From NCBI GenBank assembly GCA_025355585.1, contig JANXZJ010000181.1, positions 1-44,159 on the forward strand: a stretch of DNA of 44,159 nucleotides. The letters run 5' to 3'. This document shows positions 26,062 through 33,951 of the stretch, in pieces. How positions within the stretch are numbered: the stretch's first letter is position 1; every line of letters begins with the position of its first letter. The DNA is from Mariniphaga sp. (GTDB lineage: Bacteria; Bacteroidota; Bacteroidia; Bacteroidales; Prolixibacteraceae). The notes under the pieces are model-generated. The model did no database searches. It had not been told where the DNA came from and was given only the letters and a program-made list of their open reading frames with translations. The position numbers were made by a program, and so were the translations under genes.

Positions 26062-27237
26062 CTACACGATTTGATCGAACGCCTTCTCCATTTTGACCAA
26101 ACCTTCTTCTAGAATAGCTCTTGGGCAACCGAAATTTAATCTGAAATATCCATCTCCTCCGGTTCCGAATTTAGTGCCATTGTTTAACGCTACTCCACCG
26201 TTTATCAATATTTTACCCAGTTGGATTTCGGTAAGATTGTAAGCCGAAAAATCGAGCCAGACCAGAAATGTTGCTTCAGGTTTCATTATCTTTACTTTCG
26301 GCATCCTGGTGGTAAGAAACGTCTCCAGAAAGTTGTAGTTATTTTCAAGATAAGCCATTAGTTGCGACACCCAGTCAAAACCATTTTTGAGAGCCGCCTC
26401 CGTAGCGATATTTCCAAAAATATTGCCGCCTTCGATATGGACCGTATGCAGCACCCTTTCGTATTTGACCCTCAGCTTTTTATTGGGAATGATCACAAAG
26501 GCTGTCGAGAGCCCGGCAACATTGAAGGTTTTGCTGGCGGCCATCAGAACGGCACTGTTCATCGCGATTTCTTCGGATACCATCGGGATCGGGATGTGTT
26601 TGTTGCCACTAAAAACGAGATCAGCATGAATCTCATCTGAGACGATAACAATCCCATTTTCGGTACAGATCCGGCTGAGCTCCTCAAGTTCTTCTCTTTT
26701 CCAAACCATTCCTCCCGGATTATGGGGACTGCACAATATTAAGAGTTTGGTTTGCGGATCAATGATTTGCTTAAGATTTTCAAAATCGAAAGTGTATCGT
26801 CCATCTTTCAGCATAAGCGGATTCTCCGACATTTTTCGACCTGAACCTTTTATACTTGTGAAGAAGGGAAAGTAAACGGGAGGTTGAACAATCACTTTAT
26901 CGCCTGGTTCGGAAAGGGCCATGATCAGCATTGTAACTGCTGAAACTACACCGGGACTTGAAGTGATCATTTCTTTTTCGATTTTCCAGCCATGCTTGCG
27001 ATCCATCCAGTTGATAATGGCTTCGAGGTAACTCTCAGGACGATAGGAATAAGCCAGTATCTCATGGTTCATCCGCAGGTGCAATGCGTCCATAATAAAG
27101 TCGGGGACGCGGAAATCGGTGTCGGCGACCCAAAGCGGAAGTGCCCCGCCATTTCCGAAAATGGTTTCGAGCAGGTCGTATTTGACACAGTCGGTGTCCC
27201 GTCGTTCTATTATTTCATCAAAATTATAATGCTTCAT
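26062..27237 (-). CDS. patB: PatB/MalY-type cystathionine beta-lyase-like C-S lyase
   Basis: A 391-residue PLP enzyme of aminotransferase fold type I, MalY/PatB group. The opening NFDEIIERRDTDCVKYD is typical of the group, as are LPLWVADTDFRVPD (about 33-46), SSPGVVSAVTMLI, CSPHNPGGMVW (substrate Asn), SDEIHADLVF and the PLP lysine in AASKTFNVAGL. Such enzymes cleave C-S bonds in cystathionine or other cysteine conjugates to give a thiol, pyruvate and ammonia. The substrate range cannot be told from sequence. comB ends four bases upstream, so the two are co-transcribed, and the TonB receptor follows. Confidence 0.9.
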   Translation of the reverse strand: MKHYNFDEIIERRDTDCVKYDLLETIFGNGGALPLWVADTDFRVPDFIMDALHLRMNHEILAYSYRPESYLEAIINWMDRKHGWKIEKEMITSSPGVVSAVTMLIMALSEPGDKVIVQPPVYFPFFTSIKGSGRKMSENPLMLKDGRYTFDFENLKQIIDPQTKLLILCSPHNPGGMVWKREELEELSRICTENGIVIVSDEIHADLVFSGNKHIPIPMVSEEIAMNSAVLMAASKTFNVAGLSTAFVIIPNKKLRVKYERVLHTVHIEGGNIFGNIATEAALKNGFDWVSQLMAYLENNYNFLETFLTTRMPKVKIMKPEATFLVWLDFSAYNLTEIQLGKILINGGVALNNGTKFGTGGDGYFRLNFGCPRAILEEGLVKMEKAFDQIV

Positions 27238-27241
27238 GTAC

Positions 27242-27925
27242 TTATATTTTTTTCAGCCAATTAAAATCTTCCCCTTTTTCAATTTTCAAAACGAAATTAA
27301 AACGATCGGGATCGAGGCAAAGTTCAAAATCGGATGCAGGAGACCATTCATCATTGGCCGGATCGAGCAGCCGGGCACCATCGCCAGTGCGGAGCGTCAG
27401 CTTCATCTTTTCGAAATTTGTTTCTCTATTCAGTAACCGGTCACGAACATATTCGGCCAGAAAAGTATCCTCTTGTGTTGGATAGCGACCTTCGTAGCCC
27501 ATGCAGACGAGACTTAATGCGGCAGGATTTTTTAGACGGATATAGCTGATGATTGCTTCTGCATTTACAAAACTTCCTGTGATGATTTCGTCGGCCTGGG
27601 TAGCATTGGCGATGCCCCTGGTTCCGGAACTTGTCGTCATGATAATCGTTTTTCCGCTAAAATCCTGATCCATAATGTGCGTTGGCGAGTTTCCGAAATC
27701 GAAGCCTGGAACCTTTCGCTCGCTCCGTTCACCCAGCATCACCACATTTTTCAGCCGCTTCTTCAATTCAAAGGCCTCCTCTACATGTTCAACCGGGATG
27801 ATTTTCTCAGCTCCTGCCGCGAAAACATAACAAGCCGTCGAAAACGCCCTGAAGACATCGATCACAACAGTGAGCCCTTTGGCATTTTTTGCCCCTTCGG
27901 TAAGTTGAAGAATTTCGATTTTCAT
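27242..27925 (-). CDS. comB: 2-phosphosulfolactate phosphatase (ComB) homologue
   Basis: A 227-residue ComB-family protein. Recognised parts: VVIDVFRAFSTACYVFAAGA near residue 20-38, LGERSERKVPGFDFGNSP (about 64-81), KTIIMTTSSGTRGIANA (about 90-106, loop with the Ser/Thr-Gly pattern that binds phosphate) and CMGYEGRYPTQEDTFLAEYV. The archaeal enzyme removes phosphate from 2-phosphosulfolactate in coenzyme M synthesis and needs Mg. No ComA or other coenzyme M gene is seen here, so the true substrate in this organism is open. It heads the comB-patB-TonB receptor group and is divergent from pgeF across 51 bases. Confidence 0.85.
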   Translation of the reverse strand: MKIEILQLTEGAKNAKGLTVVIDVFRAFSTACYVFAAGAEKIIPVEHVEEAFELKKRLKNVVMLGERSERKVPGFDFGNSPTHIMDQDFSGKTIIMTTSSGTRGIANATQADEIITGSFVNAEAIISYIRLKNPAALSLVCMGYEGRYPTQEDTFLAEYVRDRLLNRETNFEKMKLTLRTGDGARLLDPANDEWSPASDFELCLDPDRFNFVLKIEKGEDFNWLKKI

Positions 27926-27976
27926 AAACTTTTGTAAATTGGCAGCGAATTTAACGTAAATGCAGCAAATAGAACT

Positions 27977-28777
27977 ATGATATCTGTCGTTAAAAATAAG
28001 TTACCAATTTTGCAATTCAACAATCTAAATAAGTTTCCGGAGTTGAATCATTTTTCGACTTCTCGTGTTGGTGGCAGCAGCACAGGTATTTATCATGCTT
28101 TAAATTTGGGGTTTAATTCCGGTGATTTAGCCGGGAATGTAATCGCAAACCGGAATACTCTTTGCGCGGCACTTGAAATAAATCCGGAGCGATTGATCTT
28201 TCCCAAACAGACACATACTGCAACTGTTAAAACGATCGCCAGCAGTTTTTTTGATATGGATAAAGAAGAGAAAAAACGTTTTCTAAATGAAATAGATGCC
28301 GTTATCACGAACCTTAAAGGTGTTTGTGTTGCAATAAAAACGGCTGATTGTGTCCCTGTTCTCCTTTACGATCCTAAAAGAAAAGTGGTAGCGGCCGTTC
28401 ATGCCGGCTGGCGTGGAACAGTGCAAGATATTGTAATAAAGACAATTCAAAAAATGATAAAGGAATTTGGAACCGATACATCGGATCTTATTGCCGGAAT
28501 AGGACCTTCAATCTGTCCGGAGGTTTACGAAGTCGGTGAGGAGGTCTGGAAACAGTTTGGCCCGGAATTCTATCTTCCAACTTATACAGCCAAACCGGAC
28601 AAAAGATTACTTAATCTGTGGCAGGCCAATTATCACCAACTAATCGTAGCCGGTATTCCCGCAAATCAGATTGAAGTCGCGCGTACCTGCACTTTTTCAG
28701 ATCCGGATCGGTTTTTCTCTGCGCGTCGTGATGGGATTAAAACAGGTAGAATGGCGACGGGGATCATGATTAAATAA
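27977..28777 (+). CDS. pgeF: Peptidoglycan editing factor PgeF (laccase-domain, YfiH)
   Basis: A 266-residue YfiH/PgeF protein. The metal-site motifs are complete: TADCVPVLLYDPK, AAVHAGWRGTVQ and GIGPSICPEVYEVG, with FSARRDGIKTGRMATGIMI at the end. E. coli PgeF removes wrongly incorporated residues (Ser or Gly instead of L-Ala) from peptidoglycan precursors; other members also act on purine nucleosides. It is expected to be cytoplasmic. The ATG at 27977 gives the standard start. It converges with the antitoxin gene 45 bases downstream, without a convincing terminator. Confidence 0.92.
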   Translation: MISVVKNKLPILQFNNLNKFPELNHFSTSRVGGSSTGIYHALNLGFNSGDLAGNVIANRNTLCAALEINPERLIFPKQTHTATVKTIASSFFDMDKEEKKRFLNEIDAVITNLKGVCVAIKTADCVPVLLYDPKRKVVAAVHAGWRGTVQDIVIKTIQKMIKEFGTDTSDLIAGIGPSICPEVYEVGEEVWKQFGPEFYLPTYTAKPDKRLLNLWQANYHQLIVAGIPANQIEVARTCTFSDPDRFFSARRDGIKTGRMATGIMIK

Positions 28778-28822
28778 TTGGAATTAAGTGTAGTCTGAAA
28801 TTAGTCACGCTGCGCTCCATTC

Positions 28823-29137
28823 TTAATCACCTAATTCAATTTTAAACTTGACGTTTGCCTTTAATGCATGAAAAATCTTTAGTACTGTGCTAATCGTCAT
28901 GTTACGGGCATTTCTCTCGAGTTTCGATATTTCGGATTTTTTTACCCCAATCATATCCCCCAACTCTTGCTGAGTAAGATTTCGTTCTTTACGGGTTTGT
29001 TTAATCATTTCCCCCAAAATGTCAAGTTTTAAATCAAACTCATACTGTTCTCGTTTTTCTGTGCCAGGGATACCCAGGTATTTGTCCTTTAAGTCTTCAA
29101 AATCGTGAAATTTCATATCTTTTGTATCCATGATCAT
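28823..29137 (-). CDS. XRE-family antitoxin (HigA-like)
   Basis: A 104-residue protein with a Cro/C1-type helix-turn-helix at about residues 43-95 (MIKQTRKERNLTQQELGDM followed by VKKSEISKLERNARN). The N-terminal 40 residues are acidic and probably wrap the toxin. This is the antitoxin of a higBA-type pair, with the toxin gene first. Its ATG at 29137 overlaps, as ATGA, the TGA (29136-29134) that would have ended the intact toxin, the usual arrangement for translational coupling. A second ATG at 29131 is possible. It probably represses the operon through the inverted repeat at 29501-29537. Confidence 0.88.
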   Translation of the reverse strand: MIMDTKDMKFHDFEDLKDKYLGIPGTEKREQYEFDLKLDILGEMIKQTRKERNLTQQELGDMIGVKKSEISKLERNARNMTISTVLKIFHALKANVKFKIELGD

Positions 29138-29199
29138 CTGTTTTTATAATATATTTCCCTGATTGCCATCGCCTTTTCAATTTCAGATTTTGGGGTTTT
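29134..29199 (-). pseudogene. Remaining C-terminal tail of the interrupted toxin gene
   Basis: Directly after the amber codon the toxin frame encodes 21 more residues (beginning KTPKSEIEKA and ending YYKNR) and then TGA at 29136-29134. The sequence is what HigB tails look like, and the frame is undamaged, so the nonsense change looks recent or tolerated. Confidence 0.75.
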
Positions 29200-29469
29200 C
29201 TATGTCTTTTTAATAAATTCATAGGTTGTTACGACCAATGTATTTCTTTTATCTGTCTTGTCCAAAAAGGCAAAAAGTCGATATTGTTTTGATTGATATA
29301 GGGTTCTAAATTCCCATATTTCAAGCGTTAATTTTTTAAATAATTTCGGATCAAGTGTCTGCCTTGCCTTATCAATATTATAGAATATTTTCTCTCGTAT
29401 TTTCTCCTCAAGTTCCTTAAGGAACTTATCAACCTCATCTGAAAGTAAAATTCTAAAATGTGCTGGCAT
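29200..29469 (-). CDS. HigB-like (RelE/ParE, Gp49-type) toxin, cut short by an amber stop
   Basis: An mRNA-interferase-type toxin of the RelE superfamily, Gp49-like group: FLKELEEKIREKI helix, LTLEIWEFRTLYQSKQYRLFAFLDK core and TTYEFIKKT before a TAG (29202-29200). Intact relatives continue with QKTPKxEIE...; here the same frame reads on after the TAG as KTPKSEIEKAMAIREIYY to a TGA overlapping the antitoxin start, so a Gln codon has become TAG. From ATG 29469, preceded by TAGGAG, the product is 89 residues; the intact gene would give 111. A further upstream in-frame ATG (29487) is less likely, as it lies next to the promoter element. Whether the short toxin still works is unknown. Confidence 0.82.
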   Translation of the reverse strand: MPAHFRILLSDEVDKFLKELEEKIREKIFYNIDKARQTLDPKLFKKLTLEIWEFRTLYQSKQYRLFAFLDKTDKRNTLVVTTYEFIKKT

Positions 29470-29489
29470 GACTCCTATATTGATCACGG

Positions 29490-29497
29490 CAAAAATA
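29490..29497 (-). promoter_or_regulatory. Putative -7 element of the toxin-antitoxin operon
   Basis: TATTTTTG on the minus strand matches TAnnTTTG and would start transcription near 29483, about 14 bases before the ATG at 29469 with its GGAG. Confidence 0.42.
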
Positions 29498-29500
29498 AAT

Positions 29501-29537
29501 AATAGTTGCTATATATGGACACAACATAGCAACTATT
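29501..29537. promoter_or_regulatory. Inverted repeat: toxin-antitoxin operator and/or GH92 terminator
   Basis: AATAGTTGCTAT (29501-29512) and ATAGCAACTATT (29526-29537) are perfect 12-base arms, 13 bases apart. On the minus strand the repeat follows the GH92 stop (29555) and precedes a T-rich stretch, so it can end GH92 transcription. It also covers the expected -33 region of the toxin operon, the usual place for antitoxin binding. Confidence 0.6.
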
Positions 29538-29554
29538 TTTAAGATGGAAGGAAA

Positions 29555-31855
29555 TTAATTCTTCTTATTCGAAAATGAATAAGGGAAGCTTTCGGGTGAA
29601 GTCCCACGTGATTTATTTGGTGTCTTCGTCATGTCAAACTGTATTTTTCCACCCTTCATTAAGTCGCTGTGGGTGATATAGTTTTTACCATACACTTTCC
29701 CATCTAGGGTAACCTTGTCGACATATACGTTCTCCGTATTATTCTGCGGAGCATTGATTTCAAACTTCTTTCCGTTTTCAAGGGTAAGGGAGACTTTTTT
29801 AAACAGCGGTGATCCGAAAGCGTATTCCCCTGTTCCGGGTGCTACGGGATAGAATCCCATTGCTGAAAAGACATACCAGGCGGATGTTTGCCCGTTGTCT
29901 TCGTCGCCGCAAAGACCGTCAGGATTCGGATTATAGAGACGGTCCATTACCTGCCGAACCCAGTATTGTCCTTTCCACGGTTGACCCACATAGTCGTAGA
30001 GATAGATTGCATGCTGAACAGGCTGATTTCCATGCGCATATTGTCCCATATTTGAAATCAACATCTCGGTGATCTCGTGAATCTGTCCGCCATAATATGA
30101 GTAGTCGAAAGTTGGAGCTGCGGTGAACATTTCGTCAAGGCGTTGTGCCATTTTTTCGCGGCCACCCATCAAATTGGCCAATCCCTGCGGATCGTGAAAT
30201 ACACACCATGTCCAATGCCAGCTTGAACCTTCGGTAAAAGCATCACCCCATTTGTCAGGACGGAAAGGTGACTGGAAAGTCCCATCTTCATTTTTGCCGC
30301 GCATAAAATTGACGGATGGATCGAAAACATTCTTGTAATTCATCGCCCGCTTTTCAAAGAGTTTAATCTCTTCCTGCGGACGCCCTAAATCTTTGCCTAA
30401 CTTCGAGATGCACCAATCAGCAAATGAGTATTCAAGGGTTCTGGCTACGTTTTCATTCACTTCAACATTATAGGGAATATATCCCAGCTTGTTATAGTAT
30501 TTAACACCATAACGACCAACAGAATGAAGTGGCCCCTCGTTCTCGGTATTCTTTAAAATGGCTTCGTACAATTTCGCAATATCGAATCCACGGATTCCTT
30601 TCAGATAGGCATCAGCAATATTGACCGCAGAGTTCGATCCAACCATACAATCGCGGTGACCCGGACTTGCCCATTCAGGAAGCCAGCCACTTTCGTTATA
30701 GGTATTCGCCAAACCTTCCATGATCTGTGAACTAAGTGTTGGGTGCATCAGTGTGAAATAAGGGAACACTGCACGGAAAGTATCCCAGAAACCATTGTCG
30801 GTGAACATGTACCCCGGTAAAACTTTTCCGTTGTAAGAACTGTAATGAACTACTTTATTATTTGCATCAATTTCGTAGAATTTACGCGGGAAAAGCATCG
30901 TACGGTAAAGCGCTGTGTAAAAGGTACGGTTCTGATCAACAGTTCCACCCTCTACTTTTACACGGTCAAGTTCTTTATTCCATGCAGCTTCTGCTTTGCT
31001 TTTGGTCAGGTCGAAAGTGCTTTGACCTATTTCTCTTGTCAGGTTCAGTTCGGCCTGTTCAGGACTGATAAAGGATGAGGCTACACGTGCATTGACGATC
31101 TCCCCTTTCTTCGTTTTGAAAGTGATCGCTGCCATCACATGTTTCCCTTCGGCCAAAGTACTGCCTTCAGTTAAAACACTGTCTTTCCATGTTGCAACCT
31201 CGGTAAATGCTTTATCAAATACGATCACGAAGTAATTATGAAAGTTATCAGGTACGCCGCCACTGTTGTTCCGGCAATAACCCGTGATTTTTCTTTCCGA
31301 TGCAGATATTTTCACCATCGAGCCTTTGTTGAAGGCATCAATCAGAATATGAGAAGCATCGGATTCTGGGAAAGTAAAACGGAACTGTGCAGCACGGTCA
31401 GTGGGCGTTATTTCTGTTACAACATCATAATTTGAGAGATATACCCGGTAATAGTGAGGTTTTGCAGTTTCGGCCTTGTGCGAAAACCACGAAGCTCGTT
31501 TGTTTTCTTCCACGATCAGTTTCCCTGTTTCGGGGAAGAGTGAAAATGCAGCATAATCGTTGATCCAGGGACTTGGCTGGTGGGTCTGTTTGAAACCTCT
31601 TATTTTCACATCGTCATACATGTAACCCCATCCATTTCCATTCTTGTTGGTCTGAGGGGTCCAGAAGTTCATTCCCCATGGCAAGGCAATTGCCGGGTAG
31701 GTATTTCCATTTGATAAAGCATAGTCGGAATCGGTTCCCACCAATGGATTAACGTACTCAACAAGCGAACCTTGCTTGTTACCAGCTGGTTGTCCGTAAG
31801 TTAGTTGTGCAAAAAGCATCAGCATTAAAATCAAAAATCGCATTTTCATTTTCAT
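29555..31855 (-). CDS. GH92 family alpha-mannosidase
   Basis: A 766-residue exported glycosidase. A Sec signal peptide (about 1-21, ending TYG-Q) is followed by the GH92 N-terminal beta-sandwich starting VEYVNPLVGTDSDYALSNGNTYPAIALPWGMNFWTPQT-like sequence, then the (alpha/alpha)6 domain. The catalytic acid region is GLCGDEDNGQTSAWYVFSAMGFYPV (about 660-685), where the Glu of GDED is the proton donor of the family and Gln-x-Ser-Ala-Trp lines the site. GH92 enzymes are calcium-dependent exo-acting alpha-mannosidases that release mannose from N-glycans or yeast mannan by inversion. Linkage specificity cannot be read here. No SusC/D pair or sulfatase adjoins, so it is not in a standard glycan-use locus. 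Confidence 0.93.
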   Translation of the reverse strand: MKMKMRFLILMLMLFAQLTYGQPAGNKQGSLVEYVNPLVGTDSDYALSNGNTYPAIALPWGMNFWTPQTNKNGNGWGYMYDDVKIRGFKQTHQPSPWINDYAAFSLFPETGKLIVEENKRASWFSHKAETAKPHYYRVYLSNYDVVTEITPTDRAAQFRFTFPESDASHILIDAFNKGSMVKISASERKITGYCRNNSGGVPDNFHNYFVIVFDKAFTEVATWKDSVLTEGSTLAEGKHVMAAITFKTKKGEIVNARVASSFISPEQAELNLTREIGQSTFDLTKSKAEAAWNKELDRVKVEGGTVDQNRTFYTALYRTMLFPRKFYEIDANNKVVHYSSYNGKVLPGYMFTDNGFWDTFRAVFPYFTLMHPTLSSQIMEGLANTYNESGWLPEWASPGHRDCMVGSNSAVNIADAYLKGIRGFDIAKLYEAILKNTENEGPLHSVGRYGVKYYNKLGYIPYNVEVNENVARTLEYSFADWCISKLGKDLGRPQEEIKLFEKRAMNYKNVFDPSVNFMRGKNEDGTFQSPFRPDKWGDAFTEGSSWHWTWCVFHDPQGLANLMGGREKMAQRLDEMFTAAPTFDYSYYGGQIHEITEMLISNMGQYAHGNQPVQHAIYLYDYVGQPWKGQYWVRQVMDRLYNPNPDGLCGDEDNGQTSAWYVFSAMGFYPVAPGTGEYAFGSPLFKKVSLTLENGKKFEINAPQNNTENVYVDKVTLDGKVYGKNYITHSDLMKGGKIQFDMTKTPNKSRGTSPESFPYSFSNKKN

Positions 31856-31891
31856 CTTTAATAATTGTGTTTATTTTATATGGTTTGTGTA

Positions 31892-32944
31892 TTAAAATTC
31901 GTCTTTAAACATCTCTTTTTCTAGTTCTTCAACTGTTGGCATTGCATTTTGTATTCTTTGAGGTAACTCACTAAAGGTGAATTCGCTCACACCAATTGGC
32001 TTGTTGACATCACGAAGTGCAAATTCTACAATAAGGTTATCTTTGTTTTTGCACAAAATCATTCCAATGGTTGGACCATCATCATTCGTTTTTAACTGAG
32101 CATCAATGGCAGACAAATAAAAATTCAATTTTCCAATGTGCTCGGGTTCAAACTCTTTGGCTTTAAGATCTATCACAATATAGCACTTAAGCCGAACATG
32201 GTAAAACAATAAGTCGAGCTTGAATTCTTTACTGCCAACCTTCAGAAGATATTGTCTTCCCATGTAGGCAAATCCCTTACCTAATTCGAGTAAAAATTGG
32301 GTGATGTTTTTTACTATCTGTCGTTCTAGTTCCAGCTCCTGAACATCTTTTTCCAGGGTGAGAAAATTAAAATTATAAGGGTCTTTCAGCAATTGGTTTG
32401 CCAAATCGGATTGTGGTTCGGGTAAAGTAATACTGAAATTATTTATTGCCTTTCCTTGTCGGGCAGACAAATTACTTTCTATCTGTATTTGCAAAACTGA
32501 ACGGCTCCAGTTATTTGCAATTGTTTGTTGCACATAGAATAGTGCTTCTTTATTGTCTTTTATTTTTTGTATGATTAATACATTATGACCCCAAGGTATC
32601 TTATTGACAAGTATTTGACTGTTTTCAGAAAGGTCAACAACTAGTTGGCTAATTGGGTCCTGTTGCCAAAATTGATAAAACTGCTTACAATACTTTAAGT
32701 TCGACGGTGAAAAACCACCCGTGTCAGGAAACTCTTTTTTCAAATCGGCAGCTAACTGCAGAATAATGCCATCGCCATATTTGCTATGTTTCTGAATTTC
32801 AGTTATTCGTCTGCCAATATACCAGTACAGATTGATCAGTTCTGAATTAACACTTAAAGCTGCTTTAATTTGACTGGTTTTAATTCGGTCCTTTAACTCG
32901 ACAAGCCAGCTTTTGTAATCGTCATATTCTAATCTTATACTCAT
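31892..32944 (-). CDS. YhcG-type PDDEXK nuclease-domain protein (DUF1016)
   Basis: A 350-residue protein of the YhcG/DUF1016 family. The N-terminal part (about 1-150) is the helical DUF1016_N domain, with LINLYWYIGRRITEIQ and FSPSNLKYCKQFYQFW. The C-terminal part has a PDDEXK core: FKLDLLFYHVRLKCYIVIDLKAKEF, in which the Asp of KLDL and the IDLK (Asp-x-Lys) form the predicted metal site, then a conserved HIGKLNFYLSAID. Family members are predicted nucleases, sometimes found beside restriction-modification genes; no such partner is here. It lies 36 bases upstream of the GH92 gene on the same strand. The family is clear; its substrate and role are not. Confidence 0.9.
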   Translation of the reverse strand: MSIRLEYDDYKSWLVELKDRIKTSQIKAALSVNSELINLYWYIGRRITEIQKHSKYGDGIILQLAADLKKEFPDTGGFSPSNLKYCKQFYQFWQQDPISQLVVDLSENSQILVNKIPWGHNVLIIQKIKDNKEALFYVQQTIANNWSRSVLQIQIESNLSARQGKAINNFSITLPEPQSDLANQLLKDPYNFNFLTLEKDVQELELERQIVKNITQFLLELGKGFAYMGRQYLLKVGSKEFKLDLLFYHVRLKCYIVIDLKAKEFEPEHIGKLNFYLSAIDAQLKTNDDGPTIGMILCKNKDNLIVEFALRDVNKPIGVSEFTFSELPQRIQNAMPTVEELEKEMFKDEF

Positions 32945-33117
32945 TGTTTTACCGTTTTTGTAAGAATAGAAATGTTTGCATTTGGTAGAATTTTAAATAT
33001 TTTCATATCAATGCTGGCATCAGTGTTATTCTTTTCTCAGTGAATTATTGCGTAAATTTAAAATATTGATTTCAGTGAATCGCCTATTTCTGTCTCATCC
33101 ATTACTCCCTCTTTCCT

Positions 33118-33900
33118 CTAACCGTTTACCTGAACCTCAAGTCCGGTTTCTTTTACAACCCGCTCTGCAATTGTTTCCAATTCTTCCGTCGAAACCTTCT
33201 GAAGATCATTGGCAGGTGTATCGCGGGCAATTGTGTAAATCATCACAAGCCGGGGGCGAATCTGTTGGAGAACTTCAATCCAGGCTTTCAGTTCTTTTTC
33301 GGTTGTATTGTCAATTGTGTGATCTTCAAACTGACCCCTGATAAACATGGTTTGAAGAATCAACTGACCATCAAATTGTTTTATATTGTTGATGACAGTT
33401 TGCAAATCAAATCTTCCGACAGGCTGATCGAGAATCCTGATGGTTTCAACAAATCCTGAGTCAAGTTTCAGAATATTATCATCTATCTTTTTAAGGGCTG
33501 CAACTACTGCCGGCTTATGGAGCATCGTTGAATTTGAAAGTACGGCGATACGCGCACCCGGGCATAACTCATTTCTGATGAGTAAGGTGTCGTCAATAAT
33601 TGCGGCAAAAGCCGGGTGCATCGTAGGCTCGCCGTTGCCGGCGAAAGTGATTACGTCGGGCAATTCTCCGCTACTTTTCATCTCCGTCAATTTTTCGCGA
33701 AGCATTTTTTTTACTTCAATCCGGGCTGGAAGAATGGCTTTTACAGTTCCCTTTTCCGGATTCCACCCGCATTCGCAATAAATGCAATCGAAAGAACATA
33801 ATTTCGAATCGTTTGGCAGCAAATTTATTCCCAGCGAGATACCTAATCTTCGGCTGTTCACCGGTCCGAATATTGTTTGATCAAAAAGAAAAGTGGGCAT
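33118..33900 (-). CDS. Radical SAM protein
   Basis: A 260-residue radical SAM enzyme. The cluster motif CSFDCIYC (Cys35, 39, 42; CX3CX2C) is followed by ITFAGNGEPTMHP (the GGE-like SAM-binding motif in its GNGEPT form) and ARIAVLSNSTML. There is no second cysteine cluster and no SPASM domain, so it is a compact member of the Fe-S oxidoreductase group whose substrate is unknown. The frame is open to 33951, but the ATG at 33900 (MPTFLFDQTIFGPVNSRRLG) is the family start. It is the last gene of the mlaE-to-radical SAM group, 51 bases after the amidohydrolase. Confidence 0.87.
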   Translation of the reverse strand: MPTFLFDQTIFGPVNSRRLGISLGINLLPNDSKLCSFDCIYCECGWNPEKGTVKAILPARIEVKKMLREKLTEMKSSGELPDVITFAGNGEPTMHPAFAAIIDDTLLIRNELCPGARIAVLSNSTMLHKPAVVAALKKIDDNILKLDSGFVETIRILDQPVGRFDLQTVINNIKQFDGQLILQTMFIRGQFEDHTIDNTTEKELKAWIEVLQQIRPRLVMIYTIARDTPANDLQKVSTEELETIAERVVKETGLEVQVNG

Positions 33901-33951
33901 GCAATAATCTGTAAAATTTATAAAGTTGAATCTGTACCGAAATGTAATCAA

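Noticed and set aside
28778-28822. Terminator between pgeF and the antitoxin gene
   Set aside because: Only short, weak pairings were found, without a T run.
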